Assembly: GCA_036971615.1 (NCBI GenBank)
Contig: JAYKKR010000010.1
Coordinates: 1,178,001 to 1,242,000 of the forward strand
Reading direction: 5' to 3'
Source of the DNA: Amyloporia xantha
Taxonomy: Eukaryota; Basidiomycota; Agaricomycetes; Polyporales; Adustoporiaceae
Length of the DNA: 64,000 bases
How positions within the stretch are numbered: position 1 is the first letter of the stretch; each line of letters opens with the position of its first letter. A program made the position numbers and the translations under genes. Below, in pieces: positions 35,126 to 46,584 of the stretch. The notes beneath the pieces are model-generated. The model made no database searches. It was not told where the DNA came from and worked only from the letters and a program-made list of their open reading frames with translations.

Positions 35126-36399
35126 TACGCAACGTGAGTCGAGAATACAACTAAGTTACAGGTAGTCAAGAGCTGGATGAAAAGTAAGAAGACCACGGGG
35201 GAGGTGAGACGGATGGACAAAAGACCTGCCTCATTTTATAGGCCAGGCGCCAGCGCTCATGTTATTGTGCTTCTTGAATTTGATCCCTATTATTGCTCTG
35301 GTAGCCCTGGGCCAAGCACGAGTGTGAAATGGAACGTAACTCGCGTCGTCGGGGATCGGGCGATGTGCGCTGCTAACCCGTTTTGGTAATAACGGTACTG
35401 CTTCAGATCATAGGAGGAGGTAACGGCGTCGGAGGTGTTGTACCTGTGCAGCGGAGGGCACTCCGACCTATCTCAACAAATCGCGCTCAGAGTAGGCTGT
35501 ACAAAACAGGAGGTCCTGGAAAACCCGTCTGTACCTGAATGGGCCAAATATAACATCACTACCGACTCGTGGCACATCGGTCTTGCAGGACGGTGAAAGA
35601 CAACGTTATTGTATCGCTGCAGGTGAGACAGCGGCTTGAAGCGCTCCTGATTGGCTGGGACTTGCGCCTCACACTGAATCGGTACACAGGAGTCTGCGAC
35701 AGTCAGCCTATAGGGTTGGATCTGTAGCAATAACCAATTCCGGTCAACAGATTTAGATGTGGTACATCGTGTAGTACGTACCCTATGCAGCACGCGTATA
35801 GAGTGACGTAAGTATATTCAGCGCATGTGCAATCAGTACAGTCGTGGGCCGTGTTACCCGTGTACAGCATAAAGGGATAAATCTACATAGCTATAGCCGC
35901 GACTCGAGCGACTCGAGAGTCGACAGAACACCACTACTTACAACGAAAGGGCCAATGATTTAGCATATCGCCTCGGGTACAGACCGAGGACACTCCGCGG
36001 GCGTCCCATGTGAGATCTGAAACATCTCACTCTATGCACATTAGCCAATCAGCGTGAGTTTGGCCAATGGATGCATGCAGAGTAGCGCTGGTACAGGATT
36101 ATATCCCGAGTGCCAGACCGATCAGACCAGCTCCCCGAATGCTGAGCGTTGGATGCTGTGCATGGCGAATGAGAGCGATCGTGTCGAGTATCAGATTTTA
36201 GCAAATTCCGCGCATGTTCTGTAAAAGCGCGATTCAGCTCGTGATGGAAGAGAGCCCAAGCTGACGCCAGACCATTACATCTCGACGGCGGTCACACCGG
36301 CTTGAGCACAAACGCGCAACAACCAAGAGGCTTACCTGTGTTACACATCTCAACGGCGCTGAATAGTAGATCATGGCCATGCCAGATACGTGGAAAGAG
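35126..36399. other. Intergenic region upstream of the membrane-protein gene
   Basis: This 1.27-kb stretch contains the promoter of the minus-strand membrane-protein gene and the 3' flank of RRN7. A frame at 35,473-35,793 (-) has no recognisable domain. Around 35,894-35,925 short GACTCGAG-type palindromic words repeat, and ATTGG/CCAAT words occur near 36,050-36,070. Neither is assigned a role. Confidence 0.4.
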
Positions 36400-38710
36400 C
36401 TAGTCAGGAATGCCTGTCGAGCTCGTGCCACTGTCGCGACGATTCCGCAATCTCTCCTCCCTCTCCCTCCTCCTGACCCCGTCCCACCATCGCAACAACC
36501 TTCTCTCGAATCGCTCCACCACCCCAGCCACATAGTCTTCGCTCACTCCAGACCAATGCGATGCCCACCGGACCACTGTTTCGTATCGTTCGGGAAGGGA
36601 GCCAAGCACATCAAGCGTGTTGTAAATAGCATATGCCTCTCCAGGGCGAAGAATACTGTCATCTTCCTCTAAGGGAGTGGCTGACAACGCTGAGCATGGC
36701 TTCTCCAAGTCTGCTTCTGGTCTCAGATTGTCATCTCCATGCGGTGCTGGGCGCGGCTTAACATGAAAGAAGTCCATGACGGCGTTTCGTTCTTTGTTAC
36801 CAGAAAATTTAGAAGCAGTTCAACCATGCATACACATTTACTATTGAGCACACCTTGTTTCCTGTCTTCACTAGGCAGCAGAGCTGTTTCACAAAAATCT
36901 AGATATTTGTCGAGCTGGGTATCGTCAAAATCGAGAATTGACCTGTGGTAGCCTGAGTCACTTCGACACTCTGTAAGCTGCTCAAAACGAACTCACACAT
37001 GTGATGTCGCAGAAAACGACCGGCTATCTTGATGAGTCTTGTCGAGATTCTCGATCGCAGCCAGAAAGTCTGAAAGTCGAGGCAACGCACAAGCGGGATC
37101 GTCTTTCTCCTTGGGCAATCTGCAGAGAGTCAACAGGTGCATCACTGTAGCCAACCGGAAAAGAATTACCGGTCTTTATCGTCCAATCCGTATATCATCT
37201 TCAGAACCACGATTACCACCGAAACGAGCGACACTTCAGGCACGGCATTGTCATATTTATGCCACCCAGGATCTCGTTTTTTCACTCGTGGGAGCGGAGA
37301 AGCTAACGAACGATGCAGCATCACAGGTACTGAAAGTACACGCGCTACTTTCTTGGTCAGAACATACAGGGTAGCTGTTGCACTCGATGAGTACCACAAG
37401 AAAGGTTGTATACGATTGATTTGCGTACGAGTTCCGCACAACGCGCGCACTGTCCGCCAGAGTATCGGAGCAACGTTCATCTCGGGGGTATGAATTCCGT
37501 ATGATGAGTACATCAACTTTGCAAGCCTCGAAGTCAGTTCGTGCAAGGAGATTGGGGTGGGGGCGTGCTGCATGTTTCGTCAGATAATATGAATAGCTAA
37601 ATGAGTATCTCGGCATACTTGAGGAGACAATGCCCTAGAAGTGTGCTTCGTGAGGTGCTCCGTCAGGCTAGTCGGGAGAAGTCGTATTGGGTCCAGATAG
37701 GGCAGCTTGTATGCTTCGATAAGCCTACAGAATGAGCTTGTGTCTGTTATGTCAACATAACTAAATGGCATCACGTACCTAATAAAATCCATGTATGTCA
37801 CGGGCAGGCGCAATGTCCAGCAAGCCACCATCAGTACCGCAATATTGCTCGCAGGGGCATCATACTGACGACGAGGACGCTTCTTCTTCGTCGCCTCACC
37901 GACAGCATTGTGACGAACTTTGGGTGCATCCTCATCCTCAGACGACGATGACGTCTCCGAGTTCTCTCGCATGAGTTCGGCCATCTCCGGGTCATCATCT
38001 AGTTCGTCCTCACTTGAAGAAGAATCTGACGCTGGCGCTGGATCTTCGGTGTCATCATTTTGTCTCAGCTCTCCATCGCTAGCATCATCCGCTGGTAGCA
38101 TCCGCTGAGCAGGGTGTTCAGCTTTGGGTGCCTTACTATCATTCTCATCTGCCCTGAAATCAAGATGGTCCGTGGGAGGCGGGTTTGGTAGAAGGCCGAG
38201 ATGCAGCGCCCATACGTCCCTGCAAACAATCTAGCCATGCTTCAGGCGGAGTACAGGTGGGCGTTGACTCGAGCTAACCTCGAATTCGGGCGGCAGACCC
38301 CACGCCTTGGTAAGAGCGGCAGCCTGCATGCGCAGGATGAGCTGCAAGCATTGGAAATAATGATAGCGCGCTCGTTCGCCGTGGTATACTGCGAAAACAT
38401 CAGACAGTTGTCTGGAGGTTGGTGGGATCCTCACTGACGATTTGGATCTGCCTTGCTCTGTTTTTCCTTTTTCTTCCGACTAGACTTGAGCGTCCTCTTT
38501 CTAAGCGCGTGAGGACCGAGTTCGGTCACTTCCCTCGTCTCGTTCCTGTAGTTCTGCGCCCACCCATGATGAGCCCGCTCAATCGGAGCTCTCACACATG
38601 CAAAAACATACCTGGAGGACATGCCCTTCACTGCATATAATGAGCCCGCTGGAAGGCTCTTTGTGCCACTGCTTCGACCCGCACACTGGACATCGTCGAC
38701 GCGATGCCAT
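36400..38710 (-). CDS. RRN7: RNA polymerase I core-factor subunit Rrn7 / TAF1B
   Basis: The ATG at 38710 gives MASRRRCPVCGSKQWHKEP and SGLIICSEGHVLQ, a TFIIB-type zinc ribbon (CxxC then C-x3-H). After an intron comes QNYRNETREVTELGPHALRK and a basic Lys/Arg stretch. The cyclin-like part follows: YHYFQCLQLILRMQAAALTK, ICRDVWALHLGLLP, an acidic Ser/Asp/Glu insert, and then IAVLMVACWTLRLPVTYMDF, LPYLDPIRLLPTSLTEHL, LTSRLAKLMYSSYGIHTP and VALVSVVIVVLKMIYG-like sequence. The C-terminus has SLPERYETVVRWASHWSGV. Rrn7 acts with Rrn6 and Rrn11 at the rDNA promoter as a TFIIB-like factor. The order and spacing match fungal Rrn7; the stop is TAG at 36,400. Confidence 0.9.
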
Positions 38711-38994
38711 TATTAGATTAACTTGTGCGACTGAGGTCGCTGAGAAGTTTGGCGAACAGCACTATTACAGCAGGCGCTGGGTAGGGAGTGGAGATAACCA
38801 CGTGGATTTCATCTCCAACCAATCAAAGCAGCCCACCAGAATCACGAGCGCTGAGCGTTAGCGTCGAGCGTCGAGCCACCAGACCGTGTCGCACTTTTCC
38901 TACGCTAGTACAGCGCCAGCACGATCACTTTCCAGCAGTGAGAGTATCTGCTCTCAGCGAGGGAGTATTACGTTGTCTCCGTGCTGACGAAGAA
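38711..38994. promoter_or_regulatory. Bidirectional promoter RRN7 / ER DnaJ gene
   Basis: The two ATGs (38,710 minus and 38,995 plus) are 284 bp apart. A CCAAT word occurs near 38,819. No other element is claimed. Confidence 0.5.
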
Positions 38995-40425
38995 ATGCGG
39001 CTCTTCCTTATCTTCGTATTAGCTGCTCTGGTAGCGGTTGTGGCAGCGTGAATGCCTCGCTTTTACCTGTCTTAACGAGTCGTCACTGACTGGTTTGTCT
39101 TGTACCGCAAATCTTAATGCAGATGGACTAAGGTGTGTCAGTGGTGTGTCTATTGCTCGCTTTTGCCCGGTCTGACGTGTCGTGAGCAGGAAGACCACGA
39201 AATCTTCGATCTCGTGAGCGCGCTGGAGGCATCAGAGGGTGCGTCGTCTTGCTTTGACATTCTTGGCAGTCTCCATACTCAAAAGTTGGCAGGCAAGGGT
39301 ACGACCTTCTACTCCTGGCTCGGTGTGCCCTCTACTGCGTCTACGGGTGAAATCGCGAAAGCTTACCGAAAGAAGAGCATACAATTACAGTGGGTTTTAC
39401 TCTCTTACAGCTGTGTTTAGAGCTGACAATTTTTGATTCCTCCGATAGCCCTGACAAGAACCCGGGAGTAAAGAACGCGCAGGACCGATTCGCTAGACTG
39501 GGTGTTATATCAAAAATCTTGAGATATCCGGAGAGTCGAGAACGGTGTGTCCGCCCACAGCTTCCGTCTGCATCCCTTTGCTAATTGCGCACAAGCTAGC
39601 TATGATTTCTTCTACAAAAACGGTGTACCAAAGTGGAGAGGCACTGGCTACTACTACGCGAGATTCCGTCCAGGGTTGGGGGTATGCCTTAGTTTCGTGA
39701 TCCTTGCATAAGATCAATCTGATCGCATTCGAAACAGGCTGTCGTTGTTTTCCTCATCCTCCTAACATCCTCTTTGCAGTATCTAGTCCAGCGTATGAAC
39801 TACAAACGTGACCTGGCTCGGATCGAACACATTGTTGGGCAGGCACGCTCTGCTGCATGGGGTTCAAAGATGCTCCCCGTTGAAGGACAGCGGAAGGTGA
39901 GTAGTTGCCGTGCATTTGAGTCCTGCAGCATGAATTCATTATGAACTACAGGTGAAAGTCAGTCTGGGTGGAGGCCCACGTTTCGACGCAGACGGAAACG
40001 TGGTAGGCGGCAAGATGGTTGACATGGTCGTGGAAGGCAATGACGTCTACATAGTGAGTTGGCGCGTCAAACTCATGACCCCAGTACTAACTGAATCTTA
40101 TAAAAATAAGCTGGAATCTGATGGCAGCATGTTGCTCGTAGACAGCAACACTGCTGTTCCTGCATCATTCAAACGGACATGGTTCTTTTCACTCGTTATC
40201 AGGGCTTATGACAAGGTGACGAAGCGGCCATCTTCGGAGAAAGAAGCGAGTCCCGCGGCGGAAGGAGATCTGGAAGACAGTGATAATGCCTCCGCCACTG
40301 CATCGGATACTCCAGACACTGGGGCTACCACCAGCAAAGAGGCTTCTGTACCAAATGGCAAGAGCGTGCGGGTGGCGACTACGATGGCTGGCGGACGGAG
40401 GCGAAAGGCCGTGAGGAAACGGTAA
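38995..40425 (+). CDS. ER membrane DnaJ (Hsp40) protein
   Basis: Exon 1 (38,995-39,047) encodes a signal sequence, [18 protein letters not shown] 10-nt micro-exon (39,123-39,132) adds A-W-T-K, and the third exon starts [17 protein letters not shown]. The J domain reads [20 protein letters not shown], then KKSIQLHPDKNPG with the HPD motif formed across an intron, and [19 protein letters not shown] second membrane segment follows ([19 protein letters not shown]), then a hydrophilic tail ending RRRKAVRKR. The topology puts the J domain in the ER lumen, where it would stimulate an Hsp70 of BiP type. It resembles the fungal ERdj/DNAJC1-type proteins, but the exact orthologue is not certain. Confidence 0.88.
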
Positions 40426-40981
40426 CCGAGCTTTATTAATTACGTTGGACAGGGCTTCTAGACATGGTCTAGCCATAATTTATGTGTTCCTCACGCGATT
40501 CACAAAATGTCACACATGAGATTGTTCCGCGGCATGTTCGAGTCCTGCCTACGACCACCCATCACTGACCTGACATTGCGAAGCACCACCTGATTTCTTC
40601 CCCTGACCATGGCGTCCTCTTATGACTCCAATCATGATAACCAGCCTACATGAGCGCCGTCGTGTCGTGACGGTGTTCCCTGCGGAAATAGAGCGCCTAG
40701 TGGACGGAATGGCTCGCCTTGAGGAAAATGAAGGGCTCGGGCGGGATGTTCAATTGTCGCGTCGGGCGGAAGGACATGTATAGCCGTGGATAAACAAGAC
40801 GATGGGGCAAGATTCGGAGGCGATGGGAGAGATCAATGCGTGCAAGGATAATATTGTCGATAAGCCGGTGGGCCTGAGATAAACAACCGCAAACTTGTAC
40901 CAGAGCCTCATCTGAGCGGTCCTCCGCTTCTACTCCTACTATCATCCCCTACTCCTTCGTCCTCCTCCACCATCCACTACG
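40426..40981 (+). promoter_or_regulatory. Glutamine synthetase upstream region with GATA motifs
   Basis: This 556-bp stretch ends at the glutamine synthetase ATG. CGATAAG (40,858-40,864) and AGATAAA (40,877-40,883) match the HGATAR consensus of fungal nitrogen GATA factors. A weaker GGATAA lies at about 40,846. All fall about 100-140 bp before the start codon. Regulation by an AreA/Nit2-type activator would suit the gene, but this is inferred from the motif alone. Confidence 0.5.
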
Positions 40982-42308
40982 ATGCCTTACCGTCAGGACC
41001 TCTTGGCACCCTTCCTCGCCCTCCCTCAGGGTGAAAAAATCCAGGCTGAATGTGGGTATCTCTCAGGATGAGTCTATGCTGGGTACAAAATGACTCACAC
41101 TACTTTTTCAGACGTCTGGATCGATGGCGATGGTGGTCTCCGTTCAAAGACCACGGTGAGTCTGCGATACATGGGCACACTGCTCGTAGTGCCCAGCCTG
41201 ATCACCGCGCTGTGCTCTACAGACCGTGACCAAGAAGGTCACCGACATCGGGCAGCTCCGCATTTGGGACTTCGATGGTTCCTCCACCAACCAGGCTCCT
41301 GGAACTGACTCCGATATCTATCTCCGCCCTGCTGCTATCTTCAAGGACCCCTTCCGCGGCGGTGACAACATCTTGGTCCTCGCGGAGTGCTACAACAACG
41401 ATGGCACCCCGAACAAGACCAACTACCGTCACCATGCCAAGAAAGTCATGGATGAGGCCAAGGACCAGATTCCCTGGTTCGGTCTCGAGCAGGAGTACAC
41501 GCTCTTCGATATGGACGGGACGCCCTACGGATGGCCCAAGGGTGGTTTCCCTGGCCCCCAGGGTCCCTACTACTGCGGTGCTGGTATGTTACCATACTTA
41601 GGCTCCTTCTTCACATTAGGTGGGAAGCTTATCACGGATCTTGATACTTCTCGATCTCAGGCGCTGGCAAGGTCTTCGCCCGTGACCTCATTGAGGCGCA
41701 CTACCGCGCCTGTCTCTACGCCGGTGTGAACATCTCTGGCATCAACGCTGAGGTCATGCCCTCTCAGTGGGAGTTCCAGGTGGGCCCGTGCGAGGGCATC
41801 TCCATGGGCGACCATCTCTGGATGGCGCGCTACCTGCTCATCCGCATCGCCGAGCAGTTCGACATCAAGGTGTCCTTCCACCCCAAGCCGCTCCAGGGCG
41901 ACTGGAACGGCGCTGGCTGCCACACCAACTACAGCACCAAGGCCATGCGCGAGCCGGGAGGAATGAAGTACATCGAGTCCGCCATCGAGAAGTTGAGCAA
42001 GCGCCATATGGAGCACATCGCGGTGTACGGCGAGGACAACGACTTGCGTCTCACTGGCCGCCACGAGACCGGCCACATTGGCACGTTCAGCTCTGGTGTC
42101 GCCAACCGTGGCGCTTCCATCCGTATCCCGAGGCACGTAGGTGCTCAGGGCTACGGTTACCTTGAGGACAGGCGCCCCGCCTCCAACATCGGTTCGTACA
42201 TCTGCATCACGAGGTGTTATAAGTGTCAAGTTACTAATGTGAATGATTACTCTAGACCCCTACAGGGTCACTTCCATCATCGTCGAGACCACCTGCCTTG
42301 ACAAGTAG
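40982..42308 (+). CDS. GLN1: Glutamine synthetase (eukaryotic GSII type)
   Basis: The ATG at 40982 gives [19 protein letters not shown]. Introns at about 41,050, 41,157, 41,585 and 42,192 join in phase. Family motifs are complete: [102 protein letters not shown] and the terminal [16 protein letters not shown] before TAG 42,306-42,308. The active-site Glu residues and the ammonia/ATP loops are present. The enzyme condenses glutamate and ammonium with ATP in the cytosol. Length (about 355 residues) is normal. It is convergent with VID27. Confidence 0.97.
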
Positions 42309-42615
42309 ACGACTGTATCGCGAAGGAAAGAGGTAGAAGGCAGTTGTATTTTTCGCTTGTAATACAGACCCTATCCCGTAGGTATTCCGGAGAAAAGTCC
42401 CGCTATGTCGTGATCTAGTGTTCATCCACTACAAATTATATATTCATCTCGCTCGCGTACAGTACAATGGGTCGCAAGTGGTATCGGATGTAAGCTACAC
42501 TTTGAGGCGCGAAACGGCATATCCAGCGGAAGTAAACGGAAGTAAAGAGTCGAAATATTGATACATCTTCAAAGATTACTGCCCCACATTCCTCACAAGT
42601 CACAACCGAACCAGG
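42309..42615. other. Convergent 3' region GLN1/VID27
   Basis: This 307-bp AT-rich stretch holds the 3' untranslated parts of both genes. Nothing further is recognised. Confidence 0.45.
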
Positions 42616-45535
42616 TCAATATGGACTATTCACAATGCTCGATGAGCTGCGCAGGTTCTTCACAGGCGTTGCAAGTGATGCTCGTGTGGGCCTTTTCAGG
42701 CTCTTCTTGTTGACTGCCAGGACGTTGTTCTGCAATGCAACGATCTAAACAATCGGGCAGTGTCAGTACGAACGAGTGCGGCACAAATCGAGAGAACACG
42801 CACAATCTCTTTGTCATCGCCGAATTTGAAGTTGTCCTGGACAACGTGATCCTCGTACCTTGAGTGCTCGTCAGTATTCTTAGACGCGCAAAATCAGGTG
42901 CAGAAAACATACTTCTTGATTTCGTATTTGTCCAAGTGTCCTTTCTTCACCTTTGCGAAGTCCCAAGCAACGACATACTGTCCTGTCGATGTTACAATTG
43001 CATTCTCTTCCTGTCCTTCGCCCATGTTAAATCTAAAGAGGACCATGTCAACGGCTTCTCATATGGGATAGACGTGCGGACCTCACCTTGCGGGTGTGAA
43101 CGATACGCTGTTTTCCATGTACGCGACGTGCTCTGCACGAAGCTGCAGCCTTCGAGGCACTGGCTTCGCGGTTGCCGGGAAGCTTCGATCGAATCCCAAG
43201 GAGCCAGTGTATCTCCCTTCACCGATGAGCGTGTCGATCAGCAACAAGTAGGTCTTGGTCGTCGCCACGATCCAACGCCCATTGGCGGTGACATCAATAC
43301 CAATAATCGGATCTCCAAGTGGCGGCAACGCAGTCTTTGCGTTCTTTCCGATCGCGTCAAACATCCGGATTTCACCTTTCTCGCTGGCAACCGCCAGCTT
43401 GCCTGACTCGGTGGTGGTGACGCCTGAGAACTGGTTCTTGCTGACGTACTGCTTGAATTGGCTGTCGACCATCTTGGTGCCCGACATGCGGGGATCAATA
43501 CGGAAGAGGGCATTGTGTGATGCGCCAACGATCGTCTGCTGCGGTGTCATCTGGGCGAACTTGCTGTCTGGCGCAATGTGGTCCACGTTGACATTATCAT
43601 GAACTTTCCACTCCTCCACGATCTTGCCCCGCTCAATGTCCATACTGAACAAAGAGTTGGGCTCGTTGGGATTCATCAAAATCATCTTGGCATCTTGCTC
43701 GTGCAACATGACCTAATTCAATCTCAGCGACGTCGTGAAAGGAGGCGGATTGAACGAATACAGACACGTTGAGGTTTGAATGCCTTGCCTTTGGGCGTGA
43801 CAAGATTTCCAATGGTCGCGTGGTACTTGACCTCATGGTCTCCCGTATGCCTGAAGACACCAATCTTGCTCCCGCGGACAACATATGAACGGTCGCCCTT
43901 GTAACCAACAGTCAACTGCGAATTACGCTCGCCCTTTGGCGAGTGGGGGTAGCGTTTCATCTTCATCCTCGACGTCCGGTTCGGGCTCAGGTTCCGACTC
44001 GTCTTCACTCTTATCTAGTCGACGGTCAGCTACCCAAACGCATTGGAATGGGTGAAATGACAAACCAAGCTCATTCTCCACGTCGTCCTCCTCGTCCTCC
44101 TCGTCTTCGACATCTCGCATCTCAACATCTTCGGTATTAGAGCTCATCACGTAAGCTTGTTCGTCAGCCTGCAAACGTTCGACATTCAACAACCGTTCGA
44201 ATAGAAGCACAAGAAAGTTATGCACACCTTGGCCTTCTCCCATGGGTACTGGTTCAATCCCTCCCAGTTAGCTTTCGTGAAAGATTGTAGGAAGGCATCG
44301 TAGGCCTCCGCATCCTTGAATTGGAGGCACCAACTGCTCTGATGGCCAGACTCGCTGACGTAGTTCCAAGTGAACGAGAACAGCTTTGAAGCCCACCGCT
44401 GATTCATGTCTGGCGTGATCTTGTGTGCGAGCATCTGGCCTTCTCCGGTTGAGGCAATCAACCAGTAGTCAAAAGGTCCAGCAGCTGGATTCTGTGATAT
44501 TCTTGCCACTACATCTCCTTCCGGAAGAAAGACCCCCCTCTCGCGGCTCCATAGATGCAGCACGGCCGGTAAGATGACAAGCGAAGGTAGGCCGGAATCA
44601 GAAGCGGATGGGTTCTGTACCGGCGGCGGACTGGAAGCAGTACTAGCTGTGGAGGTCATGGAAGTGGATTCCACAGTAGTATCCATGGCTGCCGCAAGAC
44701 TCCCCTCATTCTTGGACTTTGACGCCGGTTTCTTTGTCTTAGAAGTCTTCCCTTTGGGTTTCTCGGCCGGCGGCCTTTGCATTATGTGTTAATCACAAGC
44801 CAGTTCAGTCAATCTTGCTGACTCACTGCCATATGAACTCTTGTAGATCCGCGTCGGTGGTTTCATCTGCGCTCTTCCGGTACTTGCGTTCAAACATCGC
44901 CCTATACATGCACGTCTCGAAGAACGCCCGTGTAGGCTCGTTGGTGCCCGAGGCCACGAACTCATAGAACTCATCGACGTCTCCTTCGAGATCGCGCCAC
45001 ATGAAGCTCGGGCCATCCTCTCCCAAGGCGCTGTGGAACTCCAATTCTTCACTTATAAGGAAGACCCTTTCCTCATCGGCTAGGAAGCGTGAGCCAGGGA
45101 TGCAGGCAATGGGGGAATGATGCTTACTCTCTTCCTCATCTTCCAACAGCTCCTGATCACCTTCCTCGTAGACGCGTGTGATGACGAGTTGGAAATTGTG
45201 CTCGATTGAAGGCACGCGCCGGATGGTGGCCATAGCATCGTTATACCTGTGGAGGATGTTCACCGATGTGCAGCGAGAACCGTCCAGAACCACTCACATG
45301 CATTCTCGACCACCACGGATGGCGCCTGAGCGCACGAGATAAAGCTGGCCCTCTGAGATCTTCACGACCTCGGCCGCGTTGGGGTCGTCTGCACTTATGA
45401 TGTCAGGAGCGACAAGCCGCGGTCAAAATCAGCGACATACGCCAGACTTTTCCTAGGACTGGATGGCGAGAAAACAATCAGGGGGAGCAACTGAGTAGGA
45501 ACACAAGTTGACTTACGACTTTTGAAGATGTTCAT
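42616..45535 (-). CDS. VID27: Vacuolar import and degradation protein 27 homologue
   Basis: The ATG at 45535 begins MNIFKS. The next exons read NAAEVVKISEGQLYLVRSGA, YNDAMATIRRVPSIEHNFQL and SALGEDGPSFMWRDLEGDVD, then a Ser/Thr/Lys linker. A PH-like segment follows (WSSREMGVF-like LWSRERGVFLPEGDVVARI) and then SWCLQFKDAEAYDAFLQSF. An acidic tract precedes the C-terminal beta-propeller: SQLTVGYKGDRSYVVRGSKI, HDNVNVDHIAPDSKFAQMTP, LFRIDPRMSGTKMVDS, TTTESGKLAVASEKGEIRMF and GDPIIGIDVTANGRWIVATT. The C-terminus ends SIVNSPY at TGA 42,616. The order matches the VID27 family. The yeast gene is linked to glucose-induced degradation of fructose-1,6-bisphosphatase, but its molecular role is not settled. 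Confidence 0.93.
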
Positions 45536-45723
45536 GGTGCTTGTTCAGCGAGCAGAAAGTGGTGAAATGGGTATAGGGACAAGGCTGAGGCCATTGCGTT
45601 ACGTTCATGGCGTGACATATCCTGGCGCGATCTGTCACATCACGCGGTCGCGTTCTCGCGGTGATCGACTCGAGTCGGTCTTTGTCCCTGAGCAGCTTAC
45701 CATTGAGACGCACAGTGCGCGAC
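45536..45723. promoter_or_regulatory. Bidirectional promoter VID27 / small protein gene
   Basis: Only 188 bp separate the two start codons, which point in opposite directions. Confidence 0.5.
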
Positions 45724-46202
45724 ATGGCCTCCTCCCCTGACGCCAGATTCACCTCCCCTCCCATATCGACTCCAGGCAGGTCTGTCTTACAATGCGCCCC
45801 ACTTTGTCTTCTTGAACAGCTGTGCTCACTGAACAGGACGTACTAGCTATGGCGGCGAACGTTCGAACACCCCAGACAGCAACCTGCGCAGTCGTTTCTC
45901 TAGCGTACATCCTGGAGATGAGGTATGTGATTTCTCTGCCATGTGTGCATGGTCCGAGATAACGTGGCTTTTCTCCCTAATCGACGCGTCATTCCTAGGC
46001 TGGCGCCGATGCCTCTCCGACGTCAACTACAATGTCTGGCAACCTCCCTCGTTCTGCGTTTCGCAGTGCTCTTCCTATGGGTCTGTCGTCCAATTTCAGC
46101 ACTCCGGTGAAGAAGGTCGCCATTCGTGCCGATCCGTCTCTCGTGACCTGCTTCGATCCTTCAGACAAGGAACTCTATGATCTGTGGGCACCGAGAAGGT
46201 GA
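45724..46202 (+). CDS. Small conserved-looking protein of unknown function
   Basis: Three exons join in phase: MASSPDARFTSPPISTPG, then after an intron ending GTACTAG, SYGGERSNTPDSNLRSRF and SVHPGDE, then AGADASPTSTTMSGNLPRSA. The protein continues LPMGLSSNFSTPVKKVAIR and ADPSLVTCFDPSDKELYDLW, ending APRR at TGA 46,200-46,202. It is about 105 residues, Ser/Pro-rich with a more constrained C-terminal 30 residues. I know no family for it. The case rests on three in-phase joins, the canonical splice ends and a shared promoter with VID27. A further exon after the AGAAG|GTGAAC site is possible. Confidence 0.6.
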
Positions 46203-46584
46203 ACACTGGCGGGTGGTTCATGCCTCGTCTCCTCGAGTTGAAGCCGCCGCAGCCTGGATTGTAAGATCTTTCAACGCACCGTTATGGACATGGTCACCCT
46301 AAAAGCACTCGGCGATGTATTTTATTGGCCCGAGAGTCAAGATACAATACATTACTCTGTGAATGACAGAATATCAATATGCAAGAGTGATAAGAATACA
46401 AATCTATCGATGAACATGCGGATAGTCCGTGTCGTCAGTTTCGTGAAATGAATGGACAAGAATTCAAAATATGCTACACGGGTGAGTGAGGATTGCTATA
46501 TATCAGTCTCCAGGACAATTACTAGATAGAGAAAAGAGCATATAGCATGCGCAGTATGGCGACACTGAAAGAAAAAGGTGATCA
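46203..46584. other. Convergent 3' region
   Basis: This 382-bp AT-rich stretch lies between the small protein gene and the BTB-like gene. Nothing else is recognised. Confidence 0.4.

Noticed and set aside
40697..40945. An 82-codon minus-strand frame upstream of glutamine synthetase.
   Set aside because: It lies in the GLN1 promoter, has no recognisable domain and no splice partner; the GATA sites there favour a regulatory role.
41657..42229. A 190-codon minus-strand frame inside glutamine synthetase.
   Set aside because: It is the complement of a conserved, codon-biased gene and has no family resemblance of its own.
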